Source: Flagellimonas flava
GTDB lineage: Bacteria; Bacteroidota; Bacteroidia; Flavobacteriales; Flavobacteriaceae
Assembly (NCBI RefSeq): GCF_900129665.1
Contig: NZ_FQWL01000001.1
Location: forward strand, 930,001-994,000
DNA: 64,000 bases
Direction of reading: 5' to 3'
Position 1 is the first letter of the stretch, and each line of letters opens with the position of its first letter. Made by a program: the position numbers and the translations under genes. Positions 16,800-24,874 of this stretch are shown piece after piece. Under the pieces are notes generated by a model, which was given only the letters and a program-made list of their open reading frames with translations, did no database searches and was not told where the DNA came from.

Positions 16800-17651
16800 A
16801 TGAAAAAACCATTATTTAAATTTTTACTAGTGACCATAATAGGTATGACAGTTATGAGCTGCTGCGATGACGATAAAGTGGATAAAAAGACTCAACAAGA
16901 GATTGATGAAAAACTCGCTCTTTACGAAAAAGAAAATCTTGAAAGAGAGGATTTAGAAGGCTCTATTCAAAATAGTATCCATATTGAGGCCGAGATTCAG
17001 GATGAAATTAAGATTTCAGATGAATTAAAACTTAATAAGTTGGAAACAACTCAAACTATTAAAGATTTGATTGACGACAAATTTATTAAGAGTCAATCAA
17101 GATATAACCTGCTTAAAATAGTTGGTCACACCGCAAAATTGGTTGATGAAAATGAATCTTCTAAAAAGTATGAGGTCGAACTATTTAGTTATTTGAATGA
17201 CTCGATTAAGCCAGAAATAATTAATCCGGGGAAAGATGGGTTGTTATCCGAATTAAAGATCACAAAAAATATGACAGCAACATTAAAGTTTTTTATCGCT
17301 GATGGATCACTTAAGGACAATCAGATTTACCACGGAACTGTTAGTGAAACTTCAAATGTTATAATTGATGAAAAGGAACTTGATTTAAAAAAATTAAAGA
17401 AGGAATTCAAAACTCCAAAATCTATGAAAAATGTGGAGTTAATTACCAGAGTAACGGTAACAGAATATGTACACAAGAAATATAATAAAAGAAGCAGAAA
17501 AATTAAGGTGAAGGAATTTCCATTGATTGGTTCTGGAGTTTCTTTAGGAACTGAATTTTATACTGAATCATCTAGAATGGAAAGAAGCTTTAAAGTGAGT
17601 ATTGATACAACACCGATAGAAGATATTATTCGACGTCTTGATAAAAAGTAA
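16800..17651 (+). CDS. Hypothetical lipoprotein, island gene
   Basis: 283 residues. The signal peptide ends in a lipobox (MTVMSC, Cys 21, followed by a second Cys and DDDKVDKK). The mature chain is highly charged, with an N-terminal helical segment rich in Glu/Lys (about 30-70) and a C-terminal Lys-rich part (YVHKKYNKRSRKIKVKEFP). No family is recognised. It ends 22 bases before the papain-like peptidase and is probably co-transcribed with it. Marked Lys/Glu/Ile/Asn use and A/T-rich codons set it apart from the flanking core genes. Confidence 0.65.
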   Translation: MKKPLFKFLLVTIIGMTVMSCCDDDKVDKKTQQEIDEKLALYEKENLEREDLEGSIQNSIHIEAEIQDEIKISDELKLNKLETTQTIKDLIDDKFIKSQSRYNLLKIVGHTAKLVDENESSKKYEVELFSYLNDSIKPEIINPGKDGLLSELKITKNMTATLKFFIADGSLKDNQIYHGTVSETSNVIIDEKELDLKKLKKEFKTPKSMKNVELITRVTVTEYVHKKYNKRSRKIKVKEFPLIGSGVSLGTEFYTESSRMERSFKVSIDTTPIEDIIRRLDKK

Positions 17652-17673
17652 ATATCTTCAAAAAGTAAGTTAA

Positions 17674-18480
17674 ATGGAAAATCCGAATTTATTTTTTACA
17701 CCAATAGAACAGATTATTGGATTTGAAAATATCAAAGAAATCGAGTCCATTGATGAATCCGAATTTTTAAGTTCCTTTCCTAAAGATTGGGGGCCGGATA
17801 GAGTAGTCTCGCTTAGAGATAGAGACACACCAGTTAAGAGGCAATGGAATGGGACTTGCACATCTTTTGCTACAACAGCAGCAATTGAAAATAAGCTTGG
17901 TGGGGTATATGAATTATCAGAAAGATCTCTATGGGATTTTTATGGAAAGGCTAGTACATCTACAGCTATTAGATCAGCACAAGACAATTTCATTTTGGAA
18001 GAAGAATATTGGCCGCAAAACCAAAGTAGAATAGGCGAGGATGTTGAGAAACTAGGTAGATTTAGAATATCGAAAGTAATAAGTCTAAAAAGGGATTATT
18101 TAGCTGTTTTAAAAGCCATTGATAAAGGTAATCCTTGTATTGTTGCCCTAAGCACCCCAAGAGATTTAAGTAATGGTCATAAACAGGTGGAGTCATCGTC
18201 AAAAGTATCTAGAAGAGGAGGGCATGCCATGTGTGTTTCAGGATATAAAGTGGAAAAAGGTAGATGCTACTTTCTCGTTAAAAACTCTTGGGGTACAAAG
18301 AAAGGAGATGGTGGATATCAATATATCGCTTTTGACTTATACAAATCAAGAAAAAAAAGAAAAAGGTACTGTATTTTTTGGGAGGTTATTGAAATAGAAG
18401 AAAGGGAGATGCTTTCGATTAGAGAATCATCTATTGAAGAAATTAGGCCTGATTTTGCCGCTTATTGGGAATTCGATTAA
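17674..18480 (+). CDS. Papain-like (C1) cysteine peptidase without signal peptide
   Basis: 268 residues. All catalytic elements of family C1 are present: oxyanion Gln 57 and nucleophile Cys 62 in RQWNGTCTSFATTAAIE, base His 184 in RRGGHAMCVSGYK, and Asn 204 in FLVKNSWGTKKGDGGY. There is no signal peptide and only about 50 residues before the catalytic Gln, too little for a classic inhibitory propeptide, so it should be an active cytoplasmic peptidase or be delivered by a non-Sec route. It follows a lipoprotein gene by 22 bases. Substrate unknown; a role in defence, toxin or regulatory proteolysis is inference from the island context. Confidence 0.88.
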   Translation: MENPNLFFTPIEQIIGFENIKEIESIDESEFLSSFPKDWGPDRVVSLRDRDTPVKRQWNGTCTSFATTAAIENKLGGVYELSERSLWDFYGKASTSTAIRSAQDNFILEEEYWPQNQSRIGEDVEKLGRFRISKVISLKRDYLAVLKAIDKGNPCIVALSTPRDLSNGHKQVESSSKVSRRGGHAMCVSGYKVEKGRCYFLVKNSWGTKKGDGGYQYIAFDLYKSRKKRKRYCIFWEVIEIEEREMLSIRESSIEEIRPDFAAYWEFD

Positions 18481-18571
18481 CAAAAATTTCAAATTGTACA
18501 TTTTATCTGGCTTATATGAATTCTACAGACAATTTAACATGTCAATTTGTGCGTTTGTCACGCTTTAGAGT

Positions 18572-19210
18572 ATGTCTATTAAAAAGATAAAGGTTTCTCC
18601 CAATATAAAGAACCTAGATGATATTGGTTTGCTTGAACGTATTTGTTCTAAAGACGATGACGAAGCGTATAACGAATTTGTCGATCGATACTACGATTCG
18701 GTTCTTGAACAATGTATAATCAAATGTAAATCAAGGAACGTTGACCTTCACGTTGGCAAACAGATTGCCCATGAAATCTTTGAACGAATTAGAAAATATA
18801 AATCTTTTGATAAAACGAAATTAAACACTCAAAATCGAAGAAAAGCTATACTTGGGTGGTTGTACAAATTTCTGGTTCGCTTATTTTATGATTATCATAA
18901 TTCTCAAAAAAAAGAGGAAGTTCAAGTTAATTCTTATTTTGATGACTTAGTTGCTGAAGCTAAAAATATCGACCCTGAAGCTTTAGCTTCTAAAAGAGAT
19001 TTAGCAAAGGATATTTTAGGAAAATTAAACAAAAAAGAAAAAGAAGTTGTCATTACAGATCTAGAGTATAAAAGAGGACAAAAGTATTTACCGGATGATG
19101 TTAACGAATCTTTAGCGGAACGTCTTGGGGTTAAGAAAGATACTATTAGAAAAATACGTGAAAGAGCTATTAAAAAAATTAAACTTGCCTTAGATGAAAT
19201 CAACCAATAA
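18572..19210 (+). CDS. RNA polymerase sigma factor, ECF-like (sigma-70 family)
   Basis: 212 residues. Region 2-like sequence DDDEAYNEFVDRYYDSVLEQ opens the protein. Region 4 at the C-terminus has the recognition helix context ESLAERLGVKKDTIRKIRER. Between them is a lysine-rich insertion longer than in most ECF factors (FDKTKLNTQNRRKAILGWLY, LVRLFYDYHNSQKKEE). No anti-sigma factor with a membrane helix is adjacent. Instead the stop overlaps the start of a DUF4065/Panacea-like gene by 17 bases. It could direct transcription of its own island; targets are unknown. Confidence 0.8.
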   Translation: MSIKKIKVSPNIKNLDDIGLLERICSKDDDEAYNEFVDRYYDSVLEQCIIKCKSRNVDLHVGKQIAHEIFERIRKYKSFDKTKLNTQNRRKAILGWLYKFLVRLFYDYHNSQKKEEVQVNSYFDDLVAEAKNIDPEALASKRDLAKDILGKLNKKEKEVVITDLEYKRGQKYLPDDVNESLAERLGVKKDTIRKIRERAIKKIKLALDEINQ

Positions 19211-19916
19211 TAAAAAGAACTACTTTACTATTGAGGATTTTGAAAAAGGCCTAATACTTGCTGGATACGTCACGCCTCAAACCGAAAATGAATTAGAAGA
19301 GCTTGAAGCTTTAGACGACTATGATTCTTCCTTAGCCAAGGAACGATCTATAACATATTTTAAAAGAGCTGTACTTGCTGCTGAAATTGTGAATGCCCTA
19401 AAGGAAGAGCTGACATTCGGGAGGGTGAAATTTCAAAAACTAGTCTATTTATGTGAACACGCTTGTAACATGAATCTTCAAGAGAGATATGCAAAATTTG
19501 CAGCTGGTCCTTTTGATAATAATTTCATGCATTCCATAAATAAAGAATTCAAAAAGCAAAAATGGTTCGATATTAGAATTGATAATAGTAAGGGTTATCA
19601 CAAACCTATTTATTCAAGAACATCCCATACTGAAAAATACAAAATCTATTATTCTAGATATTTTGGTGAACAGAATGAGGCTATTAATAAAGTCATTGGA
19701 CTTTTTAGAAATACAAAAACTAGACAAGTAGAATTAGTTGCTACAATATATTATTGTATTCTAGAAATTAACGAGAATAATGACTCAAGAAATATTGAAA
19801 CACTGCTCACTTATTTTTACAAATTTGACGACTCAAAAAAGCAATTTTCCAAGGAAGAAATTAAAAATAAGCTAGGTTGGATGAAAGAAAATGGAATCAT
19901 GCCAGCATCTAAATAG
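19194..19916 (+). CDS. DUF4065/Panacea-like protein overlapping the sigma factor
   Basis: 240 residues. The middle shows a pattern typical of DUF4065 (Panacea/SocA/GepA) antitoxin-type domains and of related tails of restriction-system proteins: GRVKFQKLVYLCEHACNM followed by YAKFAAGPFDNNFMHSI and FKKQKWFDI. Family knowledge: Panacea domains neutralise diverse toxins and may tether proteins to ClpXP. No classic toxin neighbours it; its partner by overlap is the sigma factor, so it may instead act as an anti-sigma or regulatory partner (inference). No signal peptide, so cytoplasmic. The N-terminal 60 residues are acidic and of unknown function. Confidence 0.6.
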   Translation: MKSTNNKKNYFTIEDFEKGLILAGYVTPQTENELEELEALDDYDSSLAKERSITYFKRAVLAAEIVNALKEELTFGRVKFQKLVYLCEHACNMNLQERYAKFAAGPFDNNFMHSINKEFKKQKWFDIRIDNSKGYHKPIYSRTSHTEKYKIYYSRYFGEQNEAINKVIGLFRNTKTRQVELVATIYYCILEINENNDSRNIETLLTYFYKFDDSKKQFSKEEIKNKLGWMKENGIMPASK

Positions 19917-19984
19917 GGTAGCTTTCCCAAAGAAATTGATAATGTCACGCTTCTAAGTATTAGGGATAAATAACATTATTAATT

Positions 19985-20239
19985 ATGGCTACAAAAAGAA
20001 CAACATACAACTACAACCTTAAAGTTGGAAGAAAAATTGTTTATAAAGGAACAACTAGTAATCCAAAGTTGAGAGAAGTTCAGCATAAAGAATCAGGGAA
20101 AAAATTTACACATCTACAAGTAGTAGGAAAAGCAAAAACCCCAAATGGAGCTACTAGAGAGGAAAAACGCCAGCTAAAAAATTATCGTAAAAATCATAAC
20201 GGTAATAACCCCAAATACAATCAAAAAAAGAATGGGTAA
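19985..20239 (+). CDS. Small basic GIY-YIG-like protein
   Basis: 84 residues, strongly basic. The segment YNYNLKVGRKIVYKGTT followed by NPKLREVQHKESGKKFTH resembles the first half of a GIY-YIG nuclease fold (GxYVYVGxTxNPxxRxxEH), here with YNL / VYKGTT / LREVQH. The C-terminus KNYRKNHNGNNPKYN is a conserved tail in similar small proteins near restriction or mobile genes. The protein is too short for a complete GIY-YIG nuclease with metal-binding Glu, so catalysis is doubtful. It lies 197 bases before the CBASS operon and is probably a separate unit. Confidence 0.55.
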   Translation: MATKRTTYNYNLKVGRKIVYKGTTSNPKLREVQHKESGKKFTHLQVVGKAKTPNGATREEKRQLKNYRKNHNGNNPKYNQKKNG

Positions 20240-20436
20240 GTTTTGATTGCTATTTATGAACCAAGGCTGGTTTTGGAAAATTAGAGGTAAGAACATTTAA
20301 AATTTATAAACAACGGTCACAGATAGTCTTGAATCCTAATTCCACAAACCTTAAAACATCAGCCTATCATACTGACCAGCGATTTAAAAATACAAGGTGT
20401 TGTTGAAGCAGTGATACCTTACTAAAAAAAATAGAT

Positions 20437-21459
20437 ATGAGTGAATTAACCACACATTCCGTATTACACAAAAGAATAACAACTTTTGCTGATTGGATAA
20501 GGCCTGAAGCAACAAAGCGTGACGAAATTAAAGAGAGATCGAATAAGGTTCGAGAAAAAATTAAAGAAAAAGCAGAATCAGATGAGTATAACCTAATTGT
20601 TGTATCAACACCTAACGCAGGATCATTTACCACCAGAACTGGTTTAAGAAGACATTTTAGAGGTGATGCCGAAGTGGAAGGGCTCGATGTAGACTTACCT
20701 TTTGTAATCAAGGATAATCAAGATGGATTTGCACTGCATAGTTTATTGGATATATTCTATAAAATTGTTGATGATTGTTATCCTGATGTTGAAAAGGAGA
20801 GAACAAAAAGTTCAATTAAACTTAAATTTTCTGATAAAGTAAATTTGGATATTGTTCCAATGTTAGAAGGAGATAATGTTGATGAACAAATATTGGTACG
20901 TTCTACTGGAGAAAAGATTAAAACCTCTGTTAAAAGACATGTTGGATTTATAAAAAAACGTACTAAAACCAGTAATGACGAGGTAGGTAGAGTTAAGTTT
21001 AATGAATGCCTACGTTTGCTTAAATGGTGGAGAGATACCCAAGCCAATGGGTCATATATTTTTGGTGGGGATGATGCCCCGCCGAGTTTTGTAATTAATT
21101 TATTAGCAGCTAAAGCTTTTGACCAATTATCGGTAAAAAAGACCTACGCTGAAACTTTAGCCATGTGGTTCGGTTATTTAGCTCATATTGTTCGAACAAG
21201 AGAAGCTATACTTTTTAACGATTACAATTCCCCTAGCAAAGATTTCACTTTGTGGTCCGTAATTGACCCTGTTAATACTAAAAATAATATAGTAAAGAAT
21301 TGGGGCGCGCTAAAAGTAGATGAGCTTGCTAATTGGTTAGAACATGGAAGGGACAATTGGAATAGAATTATAAGATTTGATTTAGAAGGAGAAGATTCTA
21401 AATCAATGGACCAATTAGTTAAGTTATTTGGTAATTCTTTTAAAAATCACACCACATAA
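20437..21459 (+). CDS. CBASS cGAS/DncV-like nucleotidyltransferase (CD-NTase)
   Basis: 340 residues. The polymerase-beta-like active site is complete: Gly-Ser at 62-63 in NAGSFTTRTGLRR, the metal-binding Asp pair as LDVDLPF (84, 86) and the third Asp 138 in NLDIVPM. The C-terminal half is an OAS-like helical core (RVKFNECLRLLKWWRD, PPSFVINLLAAKAFDQL). Family knowledge: on phage infection these enzymes make cyclic di- or trinucleotides that activate a neighbouring effector. The HORMA/TRIP13 partners next door fit CdnC/CdnD clades; the product cannot be read from sequence. First gene of a four-gene operon, 4 bases before the HORMA gene. Confidence 0.9.
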   Translation: MSELTTHSVLHKRITTFADWIRPEATKRDEIKERSNKVREKIKEKAESDEYNLIVVSTPNAGSFTTRTGLRRHFRGDAEVEGLDVDLPFVIKDNQDGFALHSLLDIFYKIVDDCYPDVEKERTKSSIKLKFSDKVNLDIVPMLEGDNVDEQILVRSTGEKIKTSVKRHVGFIKKRTKTSNDEVGRVKFNECLRLLKWWRDTQANGSYIFGGDDAPPSFVINLLAAKAFDQLSVKKTYAETLAMWFGYLAHIVRTREAILFNDYNSPSKDFTLWSVIDPVNTKNNIVKNWGALKVDELANWLEHGRDNWNRIIRFDLEGEDSKSMDQLVKLFGNSFKNHTT

Positions 21460-21463
21460 ATAT

Positions 21464-21955
21464 ATGAGCACAAGTTATACTAGATCAGAATCAACCACAT
21501 ATACTGCTGCGAGAGCAAGATATGTTATGGGGAAAGTGCAAGAAGATTTATTAGGCCTCATGAATAGGGGTTTAATAAGCCTAGAAAGGGTTAATAGCAT
21601 AAAAAGCGATGTTTTGTATTTGCTGGATAAGCAGGCTTTAAAATATTTTCAGTTACAGTTTAAGACTCCTGGAGGAAAAGAAATTGGAGGTTTACATTAT
21701 GAAGTGAAATCCAATGGTCAGGTTTATTCGGATGAAGATTCAGGGAGAATTAATTATTGGATGCTGTCAAGTGACACTAAGGTGAATTTATTAGTCGATT
21801 TAGATAGAAACAGTAACAACATAGATGAAGTAGACAGACAGTTAGAAGATTGGGGTTGGGGAACAGGAACAGCTCTATCGGGAACTAAAGAAGTTCTGAA
21901 ATCATATTCTAAGGAAGGTTATGGTTTAACACAAAGTAAAATTGGAACATGGTGA
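21464..21955 (+). CDS. cap7: Bacterial HORMA-domain CBASS activator
   Basis: 163 residues from the ATG at 21464. The N-terminus STSYTRSESTTYTAARARY, the core VLYLLDKQALKYFQLQFKTP and the C-terminal DWGWGTGTALSGTKEVL, with the tail KEGYGLTQSKIG, match bacterial HORMA proteins whose C-terminus forms the safety belt. Family knowledge: the closed form binds a peptide closure motif, taken as a sign of infection, and then activates the CD-NTase. It lies between the CD-NTase and the TRIP13-like ATPase, overlapping the latter by 7 bases. It marks the locus as type III CBASS. Confidence 0.88.
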   Translation: MSTSYTRSESTTYTAARARYVMGKVQEDLLGLMNRGLISLERVNSIKSDVLYLLDKQALKYFQLQFKTPGGKEIGGLHYEVKSNGQVYSDEDSGRINYWMLSSDTKVNLLVDLDRNSNNIDEVDRQLEDWGWGTGTALSGTKEVLKSYSKEGYGLTQSKIGTW

Positions 21956-22821
21956 ACCTATTCGATACTGAACATCCAAATAAAAGCTCTGAAAAACAAT
22001 ATGATGAGCTGATAGGGATAGATGAAAATAAATCAAATTTGCTTTCTTCATTAAGTTTGTTGCTGGACAGTAATAAGATTAAAAACTGGCATTCGAAACA
22101 TCACAAAAAGGAGATAGCACTAGTAAATCAAATTTATTCAGGCACCCCTTTGGTTATTTTGTCTGGTGACGTCGGCTGTGGAAAAACCGCTTTAGCTCAA
22201 TCAATAGGCACACCCTTATCATGTAAATTAGATAAAAAAATTATAGCTTTTGAAACACCATCTAATATAAGAGGTAGTGGTTTGGTTGGTGAGATTTCAA
22301 ATAGAATAACAGAAGCTTTCGACCAAGCCAAGAGAAAGCTTGGAAAAGATAAATCTGGCATTTTAATTATTGACGAAGCAGATGATATTGCAACGAGCAG
22401 ATCTCAAAATCAAGCTCATCATGAAGATAGAGCAGGGCTTAATGTTCTGATAAAACAGATTGACCTGATTAGAAAAGATGCGGTCAATCTTGCAGTAATA
22501 CTAATCACAAATAGAGTTGATGCCCTTGATCCAGCCGTTAGGAGAAGAACATCATTGCATTTAGTGTTTGAAAGACCAACTGGTGAAAAAGCAGAGGAAG
22601 TTGTTAGATACATACTTAAAGACATTGAATATGATGAATCTAAACTTGATGATGTTATGAACTATATTAAAGACCAGCGCGTACCCTATAGTTTTTCGGA
22701 TTTAATTCATCGAGTTGCAAAACAGGCGATTTACAAGGCGATTGAAATTGATAAACCATTTACAATTGATTTGTTTAAATCAACATTAGAAAATACAATA
22801 CCATCTCCATTAATTGATTGA
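21949..22821 (+). CDS. cap6: TRIP13-like AAA+ ATPase of CBASS
   Basis: 290 residues. Walker A GDVGCGKT (73-80), Walker B ILIIDEAD (138-145), sensor Asn in ILITNR (188) and arginine residues RRR (198-200) are all present, so ATPase activity is expected. Family knowledge: bacterial TRIP13 homologues unfold the N-terminus of HORMA proteins, returning them to the inactive state and preventing accidental activation of abortive infection. Its ATG overlaps the HORMA stop by 7 bases and its stop lies 1 base before the effector ATG, so all four genes are tightly coupled. Confidence 0.92.
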   Translation: MVNLFDTEHPNKSSEKQYDELIGIDENKSNLLSSLSLLLDSNKIKNWHSKHHKKEIALVNQIYSGTPLVILSGDVGCGKTALAQSIGTPLSCKLDKKIIAFETPSNIRGSGLVGEISNRITEAFDQAKRKLGKDKSGILIIDEADDIATSRSQNQAHHEDRAGLNVLIKQIDLIRKDAVNLAVILITNRVDALDPAVRRRTSLHLVFERPTGEKAEEVVRYILKDIEYDESKLDDVMNYIKDQRVPYSFSDLIHRVAKQAIYKAIEIDKPFTIDLFKSTLENTIPSPLID

Positions 22822-22822
22822 T

Positions 22823-24604
22823 ATGAAAGAAAAATTAATCATTATTGCGCATTCAGGTTTAGAGAAAAAAATATCAAAAGAAGAATGTTTATCGGCTATT
22901 TCTAATATTGAGGAAGAGAATGTTGTTTTTATACATTTTGATATTACTGAAGTCAAACTATCTGATCTTTATGATTTACCCTATGAGCAGTTGGCATTAG
23001 AGCAACAACGTAGATTCAAACTTGAAATAGAGCCAATATTGAGGGAAAATTCTAATTCACGAATTGCGTATTTTGGATTAGCTCCAATACCTCTAGCAAT
23101 TCACCTTGGTTATTTATGTAGTAACTATAATCAATATTTATTTTATCAATACCATCACAAGAAAAATGAATGGTACCTGGAAATTGAAAAACCGAAAAAT
23201 TATAATTTTAAGGTTAAAGAAATTATCGGTCTTCCTGATAAAGTTGAAAAGGGAAAAGGAGAGGTTTTTATTCGTGTTGGCACATCATTTAGGATTGAAC
23301 CTCAACATTCTCTAGAGGTACTTCCTAATCCAACAAATGAATTTGATTTGACTTTAGAACAACCTCATGTTGATGGAATTTCAAACCAAAATGAGGTGAA
23401 TGAGATAGTTGATTCATTTCAGGTGATTCTTTCTGCTTACAGCAACTTTTTACCAGATAAAGATAAAATACATTTGTTTGTAGCATCGACAACAGCCGTA
23501 GCTTTTGCTATTGGGACTAGGATTAATCCTAATATATATCCATATATCCAAACGTATCAATTTAGCAGGGACGAAAACCCAAAATACCGTGAAGCCATTT
23601 TAATAGATAAAAGTTCTGACGATGTTATTGCTTACACAGAAGATGACAGGAAAATGGCAGCCGAAATTAGAAAATCATGGGAGGATCAACTTCAAAATGA
23701 CCTTAAAACTTTTATTGGAAACAGTGAAGGGCTTTACGGAAATTGGTTGGACCATATTACACAGAAAGAATCTAATTTAAAGGATTATGCTCATCATCTT
23801 TGGATAAAATTACCACAGCTTTTTTCTACTTCATTAAAAAATGACAGTATCGATTTGGATGAAAATGTCGTTGGTGATGGATTCGACTATGACAAAACTG
23901 GGCTCAAATGGAAAATCGATGATGGTATGTTCGTAAGTTTAAATAGCAGGCTCGGAAAGATAGAAGGAGCGAATATTTTACAAGCTGGTCGGCTTTTTTT
24001 ATTTCATGAAGGATTGCACTATTGTCCAGAAGCACATAATTTGATTGGATCTATAGCAAATGGAATTGGGCAGTTCCCAAAGGTAATAGAAGAAGCAGAT
24101 TATCAAGCAGACACCTACGCTTTATTATACGATTATAAGTTTAGTAAAGAGAAAAATATCGCTATAGAACAGAATTTAAAAAAGTTCTTCTTGATGGCAA
24201 TTGATACTGCCACTGAAACCATGTGGTCATTTATTGATAATGGGGTAGAAATAAATGAGCTAAATATTAGATCAATAAACCGCTTCTTAAATTGGTATTG
24301 GCAATGGGTTAGAATAGAACAGTTGAAGAACACAGGAACGCTAAAAGAAATAATTGAAATTTTATTTGATAAACCTGTTATTGAGTTTGCAGGACCTCCA
24401 CCATTTATTTTAAATCAAAGGAGAGTTGCTATAAAATTGAATACAAATAGTCTAATTAGGTATGAACTTGCAATTTTTCACAACAACAAAATTGTACGCG
24501 GAACTCCAACTGGTATAGATAGTATTGTAGATGGATTTAAGAAAATGGATAGTAGTAGAATTAAAGATGGCCTACGAAGTTTTCTATCAATGGTTTCCAA
24601 TTAG
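22823..24604 (+). CDS. CBASS effector: SAVED domain + HExxH metallopeptidase domain
   Basis: 593 residues from the ATG one base after the TRIP13 stop. Residues about 1-262 look like a SAVED domain, which binds cyclic oligonucleotides: the family-typical end IHLFVASTTAVAFAIG ... YIQTYQF ... KYREAILI is clear. The C-terminal part (about 270-593) carries HEGLH (395-399) in RLFLFHEGLHYCPEAHN and, 25 residues on, EEADYQADTYALLYDY (from 423). That is the pattern of zincin metallopeptidases, two His plus a Glu as zinc ligands. No nuclease, TIR or membrane effector motif is seen. I infer a cyclic-nucleotide-activated peptidase that would cleave host or phage protein. The order (SAVED first, effector last) is the reverse of Cap4/Cap5-type fusions I know. 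The last ~80 residues form a separate small domain of unknown role. Confidence 0.8.
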   Translation: MKEKLIIIAHSGLEKKISKEECLSAISNIEEENVVFIHFDITEVKLSDLYDLPYEQLALEQQRRFKLEIEPILRENSNSRIAYFGLAPIPLAIHLGYLCSNYNQYLFYQYHHKKNEWYLEIEKPKNYNFKVKEIIGLPDKVEKGKGEVFIRVGTSFRIEPQHSLEVLPNPTNEFDLTLEQPHVDGISNQNEVNEIVDSFQVILSAYSNFLPDKDKIHLFVASTTAVAFAIGTRINPNIYPYIQTYQFSRDENPKYREAILIDKSSDDVIAYTEDDRKMAAEIRKSWEDQLQNDLKTFIGNSEGLYGNWLDHITQKESNLKDYAHHLWIKLPQLFSTSLKNDSIDLDENVVGDGFDYDKTGLKWKIDDGMFVSLNSRLGKIEGANILQAGRLFLFHEGLHYCPEAHNLIGSIANGIGQFPKVIEEADYQADTYALLYDYKFSKEKNIAIEQNLKKFFLMAIDTATETMWSFIDNGVEINELNIRSINRFLNWYWQWVRIEQLKNTGTLKEIIEILFDKPVIEFAGPPPFILNQRRVAIKLNTNSLIRYELAIFHNNKIVRGTPTGIDSIVDGFKKMDSSRIKDGLRSFLSMVSN

Positions 24605-24661
24605 ATTATAAAAATAAATCTATAATGGACTTATATAATTTTGGTCAAACAAGTAGGCAAG

Positions 24662-24844
24662 GGCTTGGGCATGAAGAAAATGCGGGTCGGCGGGGAGTGA
24701 ATTTGTGGTCAACACAAAGAGCGATTGCCCTCGGCTTTGTGTTAGGGCGTGAAACGCCCAAATAGCGAAGCTATAAGACACAAAGGGAGCGGGGAAGCAT
24801 ATTTTCTTCTTGATTTTTTGTTTCTTTTTTATCAAGAAAAAAGA
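24662..24844. repeat. Structured non-coding element with nested hairpins
   Basis: Several exact stems lie in succession: AACACAAAG (24711-24719) with CTTTGTGTT (24735-24743); GGGCGT-GAA-ACGCCC (24745-24759); ATAGC-GAA-GCTAT (24762-24774); and CTTGAT (24809-24814) with ATCAAG (24831-24836) around a T-rich loop. Both small hairpins have a GAA loop. The stretch is G/C-rich compared with the genes on either side. A minus-strand 71-codon frame crosses it, but the pattern of stems and the lack of any family resemblance argue for non-coding DNA, such as an intergenic repeat or structured RNA at an island joint. Confidence 0.55.
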
Positions 24845-24874
24845 TAAAAAGGAATTAACACAAAATATTGAAAT

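Noticed and set aside
17674..18480. Papain-like peptidase as the CBASS effector
   Set aside because: It is about 2 kb upstream of the CD-NTase in a different transcription unit, and the operon has its own SAVED effector.
24620..24835. 71-codon minus-strand frame after the CBASS effector
   Set aside because: It runs through the multi-hairpin element; the stems explain the sequence and the predicted protein has no credible family.
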